Assembly (NCBI GenBank): GCA_019217005.1
Contig: JAHBNG010000058.1
Span: 19,986-83,985, forward strand
Origin: Chloroflexi bacterium TSY
Lineage (GTDB): Bacteria; Chloroflexota; Anaerolineae; Caldilineales; Caldilineaceae
Reading direction: 5' to 3'
DNA length: 64,000 bases
The translations under genes and the position numbers were made by a program. The notes beneath the pieces were generated by a model, which was not told where the DNA came from, ran no database searches, and saw only the letters and a program-made list of their open reading frames with translations. Of the stretch, positions 36,710 through 46,852 are shown one piece after another; the first letter of the stretch is position 1, and each line of letters opens with the position of its first letter.

Positions 36710-37275
36710 ATGTAAAGGTCAAAGGCAACGCACCTCTACTCCAACACCGCTTCCCTCTGCCTGATTTCGATACGCTTGGTGAAGGTGGACACAAGCAGAG
36801 TGGAGCTATCGACTACACTCAGGAATGGAAGGAATATCTGTATGTCACCAAGGATGATGAAATCTATCAGCCAGCAGTTCACTTTGAACAGTCAATGATA
36901 CGAGCGGCGGTGAACTTCAAGATTCAGGGGAAGCGAGGGAAGACATACAAGGATTTGTTTTCGTCTTCAGTATTCGTTATCCCCGAATACATTCTGCATG
37001 GCATCAAACGCCCTGACTCCTTGACTTTAGACGCTGACGAGCGCCTTTATATCGATATGCGACCTGTCATCGTTAATCGCGCTCGTATCGTTCGTCTACG
37101 ACCTGCCTTTTCTCCAGGCTGGGAACTGGAATTCAAGATCGAAGTCATTGACGAACAGATACCGGCTAGTATGGTTCAGGACGTACTTGTAACTGCTGGC
37201 AAAACTGTGGGTATCGGTGACCATCGTCCGAGATTCGGTCGCTTTCAAGTGGTTCGATTCGAGGTTTCCGAGTAG
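36697..37275 (+). CDS. Mobile-element protein of unknown function
   Basis: 192 residues; ATG 36697 behind AAAGGA. Beta-rich soluble protein with KGNAPLLQHRFPLPD, IYQPAVHFEQSMIRAAVNFK, KTYKDLFSSSVFV and VGIGDHRPRFGRFQVVRFEV. I have the impression of a recurrent phage/ICE family but cannot name it. Position before an HNH nuclease and an FtsK-like gene suggests a DNA-processing role. Confidence 0.6.
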   Translation: MYTVDVKVKGNAPLLQHRFPLPDFDTLGEGGHKQSGAIDYTQEWKEYLYVTKDDEIYQPAVHFEQSMIRAAVNFKIQGKRGKTYKDLFSSSVFVIPEYILHGIKRPDSLTLDADERLYIDMRPVIVNRARIVRLRPAFSPGWELEFKIEVIDEQIPASMVQDVLVTAGKTVGIGDHRPRFGRFQVVRFEVSE

Positions 37276-37454
37276 GGATGAGGAAGAAATGGATTAGAAG
37301 TTAATTTTGAGGTAAGGCGGTGGTCAGGACGGATGAGGAGTGCTATGGCGAGGTACTGCTTGGTCTAGTCACCTCTAGTGTGTCATGGCTAGGTCTGGTG
37401 AGGTGAGGTATGGTTTGTCGTTGCACGGTTTCAGTGGAATGGAAAGGTAAGGAT

Positions 37455-37751
37455 ATGGTGCTGACGTTTGAGTATCGGAACGAGATATTCCCGTGGTATT
37501 CAAGAATGCCTATTGACAAGTGGCGAATCTTGCGCCAGTTCATCTATGAACGAGACGAGGGCCGATGTCGCTATTGTGATGAACCTGTTGAGCTTCACGA
37601 GTGCCATATCCACCATGTTTACGAACTGGGTAAAGGTGGAACGAATCACCCCACCAACTTGAAAACGGTCTGCGTGGATTGCCACAAAGATCGGCATCCA
37701 TACATGAAAACGAAAGCGGAAGCATTAGGATTAGACGATTGTACGGAATAG
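37455..37751 (+). CDS. HNH endonuclease
   Basis: 98 residues from ATG 37455. CRYCDEPVELHECHIHHV and CVDCHKDRHPY give the two CxxC knuckles and the HNH core (His-His, Asn in HPTNL, His in CHKDRH). Small free-standing HNH proteins nick or cut DNA in phages and integrative elements. 6 bases before the FtsK-like gene. Confidence 0.8.
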   Translation: MVLTFEYRNEIFPWYSRMPIDKWRILRQFIYERDEGRCRYCDEPVELHECHIHHVYELGKGGTNHPTNLKTVCVDCHKDRHPYMKTKAEALGLDDCTE

Positions 37752-37757
37752 TTAGTG

Positions 37758-39042
37758 ATGGAGTTCAGAGTACTCGTTAGCACACTGATTGCCTTAATTG
37801 CAGGTGGGGTGGTGCTACATATGTGCCATCTGCCAACGCTGGAAAAAGCTATACTAATTCTCGGCGTAGACGCAATCATCTTAGGCTGCTTAATGATAGT
37901 TCGTGGACAAAATCGAGCGACTATTGCGAAGAATCGAAGTGAGAAACCGAACATGAACAGATATTTTCTACAGTGCCAAATGAGCCTGAATCGATTGCTC
38001 CAACAAGAGGAAGTACTTTGCGTCCTTGTCAGCACCCAGCGTGGCCCCATCGTGAATACTTTCCTACTTCGGCTAAAGAGTCCAACGCCACGTAACTTGA
38101 AAAAAGTACTCAACTTGGGACCGTCACTCGCACAAATGCTTCGCGTTGAATCTGTCCGTGTCTTTGATACTGCGCAAGGAATCACCATCGAAATTCCGTC
38201 TCAGAAGCCCATGACGCCAAACGGGATTGCTTTGGCCAGATACTGTAAAGACTTGAACGTAGCGGTTGGGGCTGACACTTTCGGGAAGCCAGTATCAGTG
38301 AGTTTAGAAGATCACGGTGCATTGTTCTGGGTCGGTCCTAGTCGTCGCGGCAAGACGCAATCAATGAAATCCACCTTATATAGCTTGGTGCGCTCGAACG
38401 CCGGATATATCAAGTTTGTCATCTTCGCACCCAAGTTCAAGGATTGGCAAGCATTCGAGAATGTTATTGGATGTCTGGGCATCGTCCGCAGACCTGATGA
38501 GGTTGAGACGGCGTTCGACTGGATTATTGCACAGATGAATGACAGCCATGGTGAAGAGAGAACAGTCGTCGTGGTCGATGATCTGATCAATCTACTCAAT
38601 ATGGCTCCCAAGATCAACGACCACTTAGCACAGTTGGCGAGCATGGGTGCAGGTCTTGGTTTCCACCTACTTGCAGGGAGCCAGGGAGCTGGTTCGAAGC
38701 AGTCTAGTGGTGGTACTGAAGTGGAGAATAACATCACTGCTAGAGTCCTCTACAAACCCGCTAGCAGCGCCACAGGGAGTCGGAGCGCCGGTACTGGTGG
38801 GTCTTGACCTCAAGCAACTTTCATCGGTCAAGGGAGACGCTCTGCTGCTTGTAGACGGCCACCCAACACGCATCGCAACGGCCTGGATCAATGACTGGGA
38901 TATCGTGAAATTGCCAGTGGGTGATAGGGGTGTTGCGCCGTGGTGTTGTGAGGATGTTGTGCAGCCACCATCACAACACGTTACAACACCCTTCGCAACA
39001 CCTACAACACCCACAACAGGGTGTTGTACCAGAGAGAAATAA
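37758..39042 (+). CDS. FtsK/SpoIIIE-like DNA translocase, apparent frameshift
   Basis: Two membrane segments (about residues 5-50), then a translocase motor: Walker A WVGPSRRGKTQSMKS, Walker B RTVVVVDDLINLL, and the sensor-like LLAGSQGAGS. The first frame ends TGSRSAGTGGS at 38807. The expected continuation LDLKQLSSVKGDALLLVDGH lies in the next frame, so one G in the run 38799-38801 is extra or an error. The second frame stops at 39042. Chromosome-partition-like pumps of this size move DNA in actinomycete-type integrative elements. Same operon as HNH and the small membrane proteins. Confidence 0.75.
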
Positions 39043-39061
39043 TGCCCTCGATGCGCAATTA

Positions 39062-39400
39062 ATGGGTGACGTGGTACAACCGCAACAGGGTGTTGTACAA
39101 CAGTCACCGACGTTCCCCATCCCCCGTCGCGCGTTGACCGATGAGGAAGCATCTGTCGTCGCACAACTGCGAGCCAATGGTATGTCATGGAAGAAGCTGA
39201 GCTTCACTGTCTACGGTCACAAAGACGGCAAGACAGATGATTGGATCAAAGAAGCCGTGCATAGAGGACAAGCAAATGGTCATCTACGCATCCTGGCTGA
39301 ATCTCAGCAGGTGCAGGCGTTGTCGGATGCCGAGTCAACTGATTGGATCGATAGGGTCAGCACATTAGGAGGGGGTGATTTTACAAATGGCACGGCATAA
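39062..39400 (+). CDS. HTH-like protein, possibly the FtsK C-terminus
   Basis: 112 residues from ATG 39062. ALTDEEASVVAQLRANGMSW and KKLSFTVYGHKDGKTDDWIK form a helix-turn-helix-like pattern. Just upstream in the same frame PQQGVV repeats occur, which suggests this is the true end of the translocase, separated by a second frame change. If separate, a small DNA-binding protein that directs the pump. Confidence 0.5.
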   Translation: MGDVVQPQQGVVQQSPTFPIPRRALTDEEASVVAQLRANGMSWKKLSFTVYGHKDGKTDDWIKEAVHRGQANGHLRILAESQQVQALSDAESTDWIDRVSTLGGGDFTNGTA

Positions 39401-39809
39401 AGAAGATTCCACTATGAAGAACGTGATCGCCATGCTCATCGCTGCACCCATCCTGACTATGTTTGGTGGCGTCGGCGTGCTGGCATTCAGGATCGCAGGC
39501 ACATGGAGCGAGGGCAATACAAATACATTGGTCGGTGGTCTGGTGGCAGGTTGCACGGGCGGTGGCATCGTTATCAGCCTGATTTTGGCTGTTTTCGTTG
39601 CACTGGTCTTCTATTCTCGATGGAGTCAAGAGCGCAACTGGCAACCACGACCCGCGCGGCGATACAAAGCCTTACCGTCAAATTCGCCCCCAATGATAAC
39701 AGGTCCCAGTCAGCCCCAAGGAGGGATCGTGTCGGGCGGGTTAGGTGCGTATGAGGATCTAGACGGTGAACTATTCAGCGGAAATGTAATTGATGGAGAA
39801 TGGAGTTGA
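39387..39809 (+). CDS. Small two-pass membrane protein
   Basis: 140 residues; ATG 39387 with AGGAGGGGGTGA upstream. Two hydrophobic segments (about 12-34 and 46-72) precede a Pro-rich cytoplasmic tail (PRPARRYKALPSNSPPMITG). No family recognised. Overlaps the preceding gene by 14 bases, so part of the operon; possible mating-channel or superinfection component. Confidence 0.55.
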   Translation: MARHKEDSTMKNVIAMLIAAPILTMFGGVGVLAFRIAGTWSEGNTNTLVGGLVAGCTGGGIVISLILAVFVALVFYSRWSQERNWQPRPARRYKALPSNSPPMITGPSQPQGGIVSGGLGAYEDLDGELFSGNVIDGEWS

Positions 39810-39813
39810 AACT

Positions 39814-39969
39814 ATGCTTACACAGATTAACGTAATTCGCAATTGGATCTATAGAGTTGCTACCACAAGACAGCACGATATCGAGCTTCTGGCCACAGCG
39901 ATGATTCTGATGGGACTAACGATGCTACTTCTGACGTTCGGTCCACTCCTCGTATCGTGTGAACCATAA
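39814..39969 (+). CDS. Single-pass 51-residue membrane peptide
   Basis: ATG 39814 with GGAG 8 bases upstream, 4 bases after the previous stop. One transmembrane helix (about 26-46, ATAMILMGLTMLLLTFGPLL). Too short for a family call; spacing and ribosome site support it. Confidence 0.5.
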   Translation: MLTQINVIRNWIYRVATTRQHDIELLATAMILMGLTMLLLTFGPLLVSCEP

Positions 39970-40078
39970 GGTAATAAGCAATGATGACGAAGAACGGTAG
40001 AGCGCACTAGAGAGCCTAGGAAACTTGCTAGTGCGCCCCATCGGTCGAAACAACCATTTCAACCACAAGGAGTATACC

Positions 40079-40465
40079 ATGAAAGATCTACGCTCAGCCC
40101 TTCTCGGATGTTTGGGGATAATCTTCAGCGGCAGTGTGGCACTCGGATTGTTAGTCGCACTGATCATGATGCTGTTCACCAGTTGCACACAGAGTTTGTC
40201 TCAGTGGCGACAGTCCGCATATCACGTCACAATCGCACAAGAGCAGACGAATCAGGTGCAGATCCAGACTGATGGTCAGGTGCAGATTCATAATCGTTGG
40301 GCAGAAGCCTTTGAGCATGACAGCGACAATCAATTGAGTGCAGTCAAGCATATCGTCTGGTCAAGTTACTTGAAAACAACGACATGGCAGTGGCTGATTC
40401 TTGGGTTGCCTGCCGTATTCTTCCTCGTCGCACTGATGCAGTATTGCAGGGAGGTACGACGATGA
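40079..40465 (+). CDS. Two-pass membrane protein
   Basis: 128 residues, ATG 40079 behind AAGGAG. Membrane helices at about 8-30 and 103-122 enclose a polar external loop rich in Gln (QEQTNQVQIQTDGQVQIHNR). Its stop overlaps the next ATG (ATGA). Unknown family, element operon. Confidence 0.55.
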   Translation: MKDLRSALLGCLGIIFSGSVALGLLVALIMMLFTSCTQSLSQWRQSAYHVTIAQEQTNQVQIQTDGQVQIHNRWAEAFEHDSDNQLSAVKHIVWSSYLKTTTWQWLILGLPAVFFLVALMQYCREVRR

Positions 40466-41340
40466 TGGTAGGAGCAATCGGTCAGCACGACGAACGAAGC
40501 ATCATTCAAAAGGGCATCAGTTGGGTACTGCTTGCCCTTATTTTGATGTTTGCCATTACCAGCATGGGCAATGTGGCGCACTTCGTCAGCAAGTATCATA
40601 AAGGATGGACTGGCTGGACGCTCGGTGCATGTTTTGGGGTGACGCTGTTTGTCAGCGCCTACATTGCATCAACGGCAATCAGTGAACAGACACGAAAACG
40701 AGCGCTCGCGGTTGCTATTGTTTTCGGTTTAGCATCCGCTACGTTCCAAATGTCACTCTATATGGATGGTGGTGCGCAGTGGTACACTGCAATCTTGCTT
40801 TCCTTCGTGCCTATCGTAGCAGGTGAGGTGGGGCTTGCTTTGGTTGAAAGCAGTTATAGTAAGGACCATGAACAGGAGGTTGAAGAGAAGCATTCCAACC
40901 TGTTGACAATGGATCTGGAGCGTGTGACAGAACAGTTGGATGCCGTGACAAAGGAACGCAATGACCTACAGACAGAACTCGAAAATGTCACGGCTGAGTT
41001 GGACAAAACGCTGGCACATTTGGCCGAAGCGAATGGACAAATTGAGGCAATGTCACGACAAAACGCGGTGACAAACGGTAAATATGTCCAGACAAATGAC
41101 AGTGACAACAGCGATGGCAGTGTGTCTACCAGAGAGAAAAAGCGGTTGTCCAAGAAAGAGCGTCAGAATTTGGTATTGGACGAACTATCACAGATTGTCA
41201 ACCCTGATGACATTGACCATGACAAGCTGGCAGAGAAGTTTGGGACGAGTGGCCGGACAATACGGCGGGATATTGATGAACTAGTTAGTGGCAAGAAGGT
41301 GTCGTTGAATGGCATTGTCAAAGTTCTTTCAAGCTCATAG
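40462..41340 (+). CDS. Four-pass membrane protein with coiled coil and HTH tail
   Basis: 292 residues. Start ATG 40462 chosen for GGAGG upstream and overlap with the previous stop. About four membrane helices (20-125), then a coiled coil (about 145-215, LERVTEQLDAVTKERNDLQT), then a DeoR-like helix-turn-helix (DKLAEKFGTSGRTIRRDIDE). A membrane protein with a DNA-binding tail could tether the element's DNA to the translocation site. Last gene of the operon. Confidence 0.65.
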   Translation: MMVGAIGQHDERSIIQKGISWVLLALILMFAITSMGNVAHFVSKYHKGWTGWTLGACFGVTLFVSAYIASTAISEQTRKRALAVAIVFGLASATFQMSLYMDGGAQWYTAILLSFVPIVAGEVGLALVESSYSKDHEQEVEEKHSNLLTMDLERVTEQLDAVTKERNDLQTELENVTAELDKTLAHLAEANGQIEAMSRQNAVTNGKYVQTNDSDNSDGSVSTREKKRLSKKERQNLVLDELSQIVNPDDIDHDKLAEKFGTSGRTIRRDIDELVSGKKVSLNGIVKVLSSS

Positions 41341-41449
41341 CTGGTAAGTTTAGCAGATTGCATAATAACGCCCAGAAGACTGGCTATATTCTCGTTATGA
41401 CGTGCGCATCAGGTCTAATAATAACAATCTAAAGTGGCTGATCAGGATC

Positions 41450-42925
41450 TCATGTGGTTGACAGGGAAAAACGTTCTTTGCCATGGAGATCGAGCCAAAT
41501 ACGTTGAAAAAGAGAAGAGACATTGCGAATGCCATAGCATCGATGAGTGATGACCTTAATCTTGTTATTGAGACCTTCAACAAAACCACTGTTGATGCGT
41601 TGGTCAAAATAGTTGACAATGGATTGCCAGTGGTTGCGCAGGGTTTTGATAAAGCCATCAAAGTTATCAAGGGAGGAACGTTCAACTTTGCGAATCCAAG
41701 CCTCAAGGCGATGTTCAGCTTGGGCAACAGAGAGTTCCTGGTTGAAGATGGCGGTCAATTCTTCTCGAAAGGTATAGGCCTGATGAAGGGCTGGTGAATG
41801 AGCAAACAAACGTCTAAGCTCCTGCCGCTCTTCAGGATTGAGAGCCGAGTGATTTTTGCGTAAGATCCAGAGCATTCCTTTGCAATCTTGGTCATAAGTT
41901 TCAGGAGGCAGTTCTTTTTTCAAGCGTCTGAGTTCCTTTTTTCGGAGGTCGTCAAAGTCATCTCGATAGTTCTGAGCAACATGAAATCGGTCAACAACAG
42001 GAGATGCATTCACATCATCATTCTCATTGATAAATTCATCAATCGCATTGATATAGCCCTCCCACATGTCGGTGGTGCAATAGTTGATGGTGGGGCGTAG
42101 TCTCTCAGGAATCTCTTCTAGGAATGCCTTAACCGTCTTTTTTTTCGATCAGGGAGAACTCCAAGAATCCGTACCTTGCCCTTGGGTTGACGAGCTGTAA
42201 TGATCGCACTAAATTTCTTGCGCCCCTTACTTCTGGAGATTTCGTCAATCCCCAACGTACCGATTTCGTCGATTTCATCCCAGTTGATTTTGGGCTCTAT
42301 CAGACGGTTCAATGCGCCTACGACTGCATCGTACCCAACTTCTTCTTTGAGGCTTACATCTTCGATTGTACTGTTGATTAGTTGCATGACCAGGTATTCA
42401 TCATACGCTTGTGTATGAGGACTTCTTTGTTCATACCAACTCACAATTTGAGTCGTTGTTGGGTCACAATGACACGACAAACATTGACCCCGTTTGGGCC
42501 GTATCAAGATGTAGGTCTCAAGCCCAAAAACTGGGAGATGGCGCAAGCTAATTTCTTGACCATGGCCAAATGTACACGCAATCTCAACTCCGCATACACC
42601 ACATGCTGTTGTTTTTTGGGTGCTTTCTACCCGAATCAATAAATGATTTTCAGACGTGATTTCGGGGTGGTTCATTTTAGGCGGACAATTAGGTTTACAT
42701 TTTTGCAAAGAGAAAAGATGTTTATATTTTCTACTTTGAGCCATGCTCAGGCAGAAAATGACCTCATATAGATTTTTATCTATGTATCAAAAGTGTAAAC
42801 CTAATTCTGAACCACCCCGTGATTTCGCTGCTTAACACTTCCACTTCTGGGATATCTAGCGGTACCGTTATTGATGAAGTCATTCTCGATGTCACCTTTT
42901 TCAATCGCTTCGTTTCGGATAACAT
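41450..42925 (-). pseudogene. ISL3 transposase, MITE insertion and frameshift
   Basis: Starts MLSETKRLKKVTS at 42925. The MITE enters after LSSEI; past it the frame continues TSENHLLIRVEST, the zinc-ribbon (ACGVCGVEIACTFGHG, CLSCHCD) and the first Asp of the DDE region (GTLGIDEISRSKGRKKF). A frame change at an A8 run (42138-42145) is needed to reach DMWEGYINAIDEF, FHVAQNYRDDFDDLRKKELR and INSGFVEGLNNKIKVITHRC (Glu). A8 could be a programmed slippage site, but the MITE kills this copy. Confidence 0.8.
42664..42818 (-). mobile_element. 155-bp MITE, B-type (in ISL3)
   Basis: Exactly 155 bp, ends GGGGTGGTTCATTTTAGG and CTAATTCTGAACCACCCC. Target duplication GTGATTTC at 42656-42663 and 42819-42826. 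Opposite orientation to the copy at 34130. Insertion in an IS shows the MITE moved after ISL3 arrived. Confidence 0.88.
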
Positions 42926-43120
42926 CTTATTTTATATCATTTTATTTTCGACCGGTACCTCATGATCCGACTGACACAAGATATTTAGCTCGCACTATCC
43001 ATTCATGGCCGGCTTGTCAACCACATGAGATCCAATTGATCCTCTAAAGTTTACAACCTAGTGCATCGTCTACGCTAAAAATTTGGATCTTTCCCGCTGC
43101 GGAAACCGAATTTTAAGTCT

Positions 43121-43335
43121 CAGTAGATCCAAATTTCAGGTTTTGAGAGAGAATTCTGGCTAAACAGTTGACATAAATACAAATTTGCCGGTCGATATCT
43201 AGTTTTTGCGTTAGATTTGGGCGATTTTCAGATATGAAATAGGTTGTTTTCTGTAACCAAAATCTGAATAAATGACTCCAAAATCCCTGCAATCTCGACT
43301 GAAAATAGCCAAAAACGCCAAATTTGGATCTACTG
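43121..43335 (+). mobile_element. 215-bp MITE, copy 2 (intergenic)
   Basis: Same ends as the other copies (CAGTAGATCC...GGATCTACTG), with AGTCT on both sides (43116-43120, 43336-43340). Near-identical to the 58055 copy in the same orientation. Confidence 0.85.
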
Positions 43336-43608
43336 AGTCTGGATGAAGCACTAAGTACAAACAAAAGAATTTTTATGGATGACTAACTGAGCTCATGACA
43401 GAAATGCAGTTGATTACCCTCCATAACTCTTTTGACTGTACTTAGGGAACAAAAACTCAGAAGAGGACGTTACAGATTCATATCGAGGGCGTTCATTAAC
43501 GTATCAATAATTTCCATATCTGTGTTCAATGTATAGTCAGTCAGATCTTGAGCTTCGAATCGGGAAACAGGTTTCTATCATCTGTTAATCAAATCAAGGA
43601 GACTTAAT

Positions 43609-44118
43609 ATGAAGACTATTACAATTGTAGTTTGTAACTTGATACTTGTTCTTGCATTCTCCTCACCCAGCTATGCCCAAGGGCAATCATATTTTGAAAT
43701 TAAGAGTCATGGTATGTGCTTAGATGTACACACTGATGGAAGGGGTAGTTTGAGAACCAACAGTACCCCAGTGCAGATTTGGTCGTGTAATGGACAAACT
43801 CAACAAAAATGGCGTTTTGACGGAAATCGCCTGAGGAATAGAGCTGGCTTGTGTCTTGATGTAAGAAGGTCTGAAGCAAGAACAAATCATGGCTACGTTC
43901 AAGTTTGGGGATGTCACAATGAGCCTAATCAACAATGGAGTTATGAGAACGGGCGACTAAGGAATGGACACGGTTTTTGTCTTGATATACACAGACCTCA
44001 TGCTGACGCAAGGCGGAATGGTGGAATAGTTCAAATTTATCAATGCCATATGTCAGCCAATCAACAGTGGCATTTCAAAAGTGTTCATTTGGGAAAACTC
44101 CCGTCCTGTCATAACTAG
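43609..44118 (+). CDS. Secreted ricin-type beta-trefoil lectin
   Basis: 169 residues, ATG 43609 with AAGGAG upstream. Signal peptide 1-24 (ending SYAQG). Three trefoil repeats each have CLDV/I and Q-x-W: QTQQKWRF, PNQQWSY, ANQQWHF. This is the RICIN lectin fold, binding carbohydrate outside the cell. No catalytic domain is attached. Flanked by MITE and the CHAT-NACHT relic, in accessory DNA. Confidence 0.85.
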   Translation: MKTITIVVCNLILVLAFSSPSYAQGQSYFEIKSHGMCLDVHTDGRGSLRTNSTPVQIWSCNGQTQQKWRFDGNRLRNRAGLCLDVRRSEARTNHGYVQVWGCHNEPNQQWSYENGRLRNGHGFCLDIHRPHADARRNGGIVQIYQCHMSANQQWHFKSVHLGKLPSCHN

Positions 44119-44743
44119 TCCGTTAATACTTTTACTAATATAGCTCTAAACAAGATTACATGCACAGGTAGCGCCCCCGACCCTTGTCAAAGCACAATGT
44201 CAAAAACTAGCTAATCAGTGCCTTACCATTGTAGCAATCGTGAATAATGAACAACATATCTGGATTGCTCTTGGCTAGCATTTGCTGGAAGGAGGCAATA
44301 GTAAAGTATGTTCTAGTTCGATTCGATTAGACAAAGAGGTTTGATTTTTGCACTGAATCAAAAGTTCATTTGCTGCCATATACTTAGCCAGTCTTAAAGC
44401 TTGTTCCTCATCGAAATCATCGTATTCGGGATGTCGGTTAGTTAATAAGATATAAGCTAGGTAGCTGGCTAGGTTAAAAGTAAGCTCGAACTCGGAAGTT
44501 CCACATCCATCAATATCGGTGGCACGATCAATAGCAAGAGCTAAGCTGCTGGCGATAGCATTCGCACGTTCGAGAGTAGATAAGTTACCTAAATTATAGC
44601 CGTCATAATCATATTTACGAAAATTTGCCGTTTTTCCAGCTAAGTCATTTGCAAGTTCAAACGCATGTTCAAGGTTGAGATTATCCCTATCGGAAAAGAT
44701 ATGCTTAAGCTTGATAGCTAGACACTTAGGCTAAACCAAAAAA

Positions 44744-44898
44744 GGGGTGGTTCAAAATTAGGTTTACACTTTTGATATATAGACAAAAATCTATATGAGA
44801 CCGTTTTCTCTCTGAGAACCGGCGAAATCAGAGAATATAAACGTTCTTTCTGTTTCTAAAAGTGTAAACCTATCTATCCAGCTAAAATGAACCACCCC
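44744..44898 (+). mobile_element. 155-bp MITE, A-type (at ISAzo13 end)
   Basis: 155 bp with family ends and the duplication CCAAAAAA (44736-44743, 44899-44906). CCAAAAAA is itself the tip of the ISAzo13 terminal repeat, so the MITE landed in the end of that IS, after the IS had entered the NACHT gene. Confidence 0.85.
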
Positions 44899-46187
44899 CC
44901 AAAAAAATAAATAATTATACGCGAACGAGAGAATGGAGAGGGGGAATAAGGACAAACCATTTTTCTAAACCAGGTAAACGTTGGAAGCGTTGTTCCAAAC
45001 GGTCCATCTCTTTCTGAGTGAGTTTGACGCCGGTCTCATAAAGAGTGGAATTCAGGTGAACGAAGGGTTGTAGTTGGTTAAAGCGAAAAGAACAGGCAAA
45101 ATTGAGAACGGTCTCAAGAGAATCGAGAAGAGAACCGTTCCAGTGTTTTTCAAGATGGCCCCAAACCCGTTCGATGGGGTTGTATTTACTGTGATAAGGA
45201 GGGTAGCAGGCGAGCTGAATAGAGAGACGATAGTGCTCAACAAACTGAGTGAGACGATACATAAACTGAGTCCGACGGGTATGATTTTCGGGACCATTGT
45301 CCTGATTGATCACGAGGGTCTTGACGTGAGGAAAGTGTTCACGTACGCTTTCCCAAAAATCAATCAGGCAGTCGACAATACAGTCACTCGTCACTTTCGA
45401 CTGAGTCAAGTAAAGAAAGAGTTCCTTGGTTGAAGGGAGGTAAATGCCAAAAGGAGTGACTTTCTCGGTCTTCTTATCTTGAAAGTCATGATCGAGCGCT
45501 TTGACAACCACTCGACTTATCCCTTCTCTCGAGAAACGGTCAAGTAAAATCGTCGCTTTGGCATCCCAAGAGAGGCGCAGAACCGTCTCGTCTGCATCCG
45601 CTTCTTGATTGATCTGATGAATTCTATCAAAGATCGCATCGGTCTCTGGGATCTTTTTCACTGGTTGACTTTTTTTGACCCGGTTTGAGCCATAGCCTAA
45701 CTCATTGAGCTTCAAGCGGATGGCCTCTTCGCCAGGCAATTCCTCATCTGTGTATCCTTTCTGCTCGATGAGCTGGGTACGCATTTCGGCGGCGGTTAGT
45801 CGAGTGTACAATTGGGGGGGTCGAAAGGTGGGATCGGTCTGGCTGAATTGATCGGCGATTTCAACCATATCGGCCAGTAAAGTGGGGATATGGTCTTCGG
45901 CTTTTGCGACCACGTCGGTGGCTTTGGTCGACATAACAGAAGCCGCCTTCTAGTTCTTCCAGGGCTTTGGCTATCGTCGCCCGATTCCAGCCCAACTCTC
46001 GTTCTGCTTTCGTCGGACTCCCTTCGCATATCGTTTTGACCGTTTGGGCCATGAAGTGCCTTCTTTCGTATCCACTTAACATGGCCTTCGTCTCTTTCAA
46101 GACTTCAACCATTTCTGGCGAGATTGTCATTTTTGCTCCTTTTGGAGAGCTAGTTTAACACCTTCTCGCGTATATTTTATTTTTTGG
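44899..46187 (-). mobile_element. ISAzo13-family insertion sequence
   Basis: Imperfect inverted ends: CCAAAAAAATAAATAATTAT then ACGCGA on the left, and CCAAAAAATAAAATATACGC then GA on the right strand. It encloses the transposase at 44915-46130. It separates the middle of the CHAT-NACHT gene from its C-terminus. A target duplication is not visible. Confidence 0.75.
44915..46130 (-). pseudogene. ISAzo13 transposase, one frameshift
   Basis: N-terminal part 46130-45861 (helix-turn-helix: FMAQTVKTICEGSPTKAERE, LGWNRATIAKALEELEGG) and main part from about 45900 (AEDHIPTLLADMVEIADQFS). DDE landmarks: LVINQDNGPENHTRRTQFMY and LACYPPYHSKYNPIERVWGH, then LTQKEMDRLEQRFQRLPGLE, all typical of ISAzo13. 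The frames meet at an AAAA run (45902-45905 on plus as TTTT). This could be programmed frameshifting, a mutation or a read error. Confidence 0.75.
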
Positions 46188-46852
46188 ATTGGCCTTAGCA
46201 TAGTTTACGTCTAATAATAGGTTACTACATAGTTCATATGAATGGGTGTCTATAATTTGTCCAAGATAAACGACCAAGTTGGCAATAATATGCTCAACTA
46301 AATATAGAAACAATCGATGTGCACGATCAATTACCTGCCTCGACAAAGTCACCTTACGAGTAACATCTTTGTTAATCAAGACTAACAGACCAATTAAAAC
46401 GTCGGGACCATCAAGCAACTGATCAATGGACTGTCTAAATAGTTTGATGAATTCATATGGATCATTTAGCATGGAAGCAGACAACAAAATAACTTCTTTC
46501 CACCGGGCATCATCAAGGTAATTGTGTATCAGATTTTCAAGTGTATTATCATCTATTTCATCTACAAAATACTTCGCAGTGTAGTATTCCTGAAATGCTA
46601 GGTGTGCAAAAGAATAAACTCCTGTGGATCTTTCGACAAAAATACCATGTTGCTCCACAATCGCATCTAAAACTTGCTTCCCTTCTATCTCAATTTGTTG
46701 ATTGTCTCCAAGGCATTTACTAAGCGACTTTTCAATTTGCTCTTCTAGCCAGCCCTCAGTAAAAAAATAGTTCTCTTTTTCAAACGCTTTAGCGGCTATA
46801 TAAGCGAACATTCTTTGTTTACGCTTACGTGATAGATTTTGATACAACGTTG

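Larger units (their letters stand above)
41436..43042 (-). mobile_element. ISL3-family insertion sequence
   Basis: Inverted ends share GGATCTCATGTGGTTGACA (left end 41436, right end 43042) and are flanked by the 8-bp direct repeat TCTAAAGT (41428-41435, 43043-43050). 8-bp duplications are typical of ISL3. Without the 155-bp MITE inside (42664-42818) it would be about 1.44 kb, the usual size. Confidence 0.85.

Noticed and set aside
43113..43364. ORF with a peptide repeated in three places (SRLQGFWSHLF, TYFISENRPNL)
   Set aside because: It is only the translation of the 215-bp MITE; the frame is closed by element ends and varies with insertion site. No start or ribosome site.
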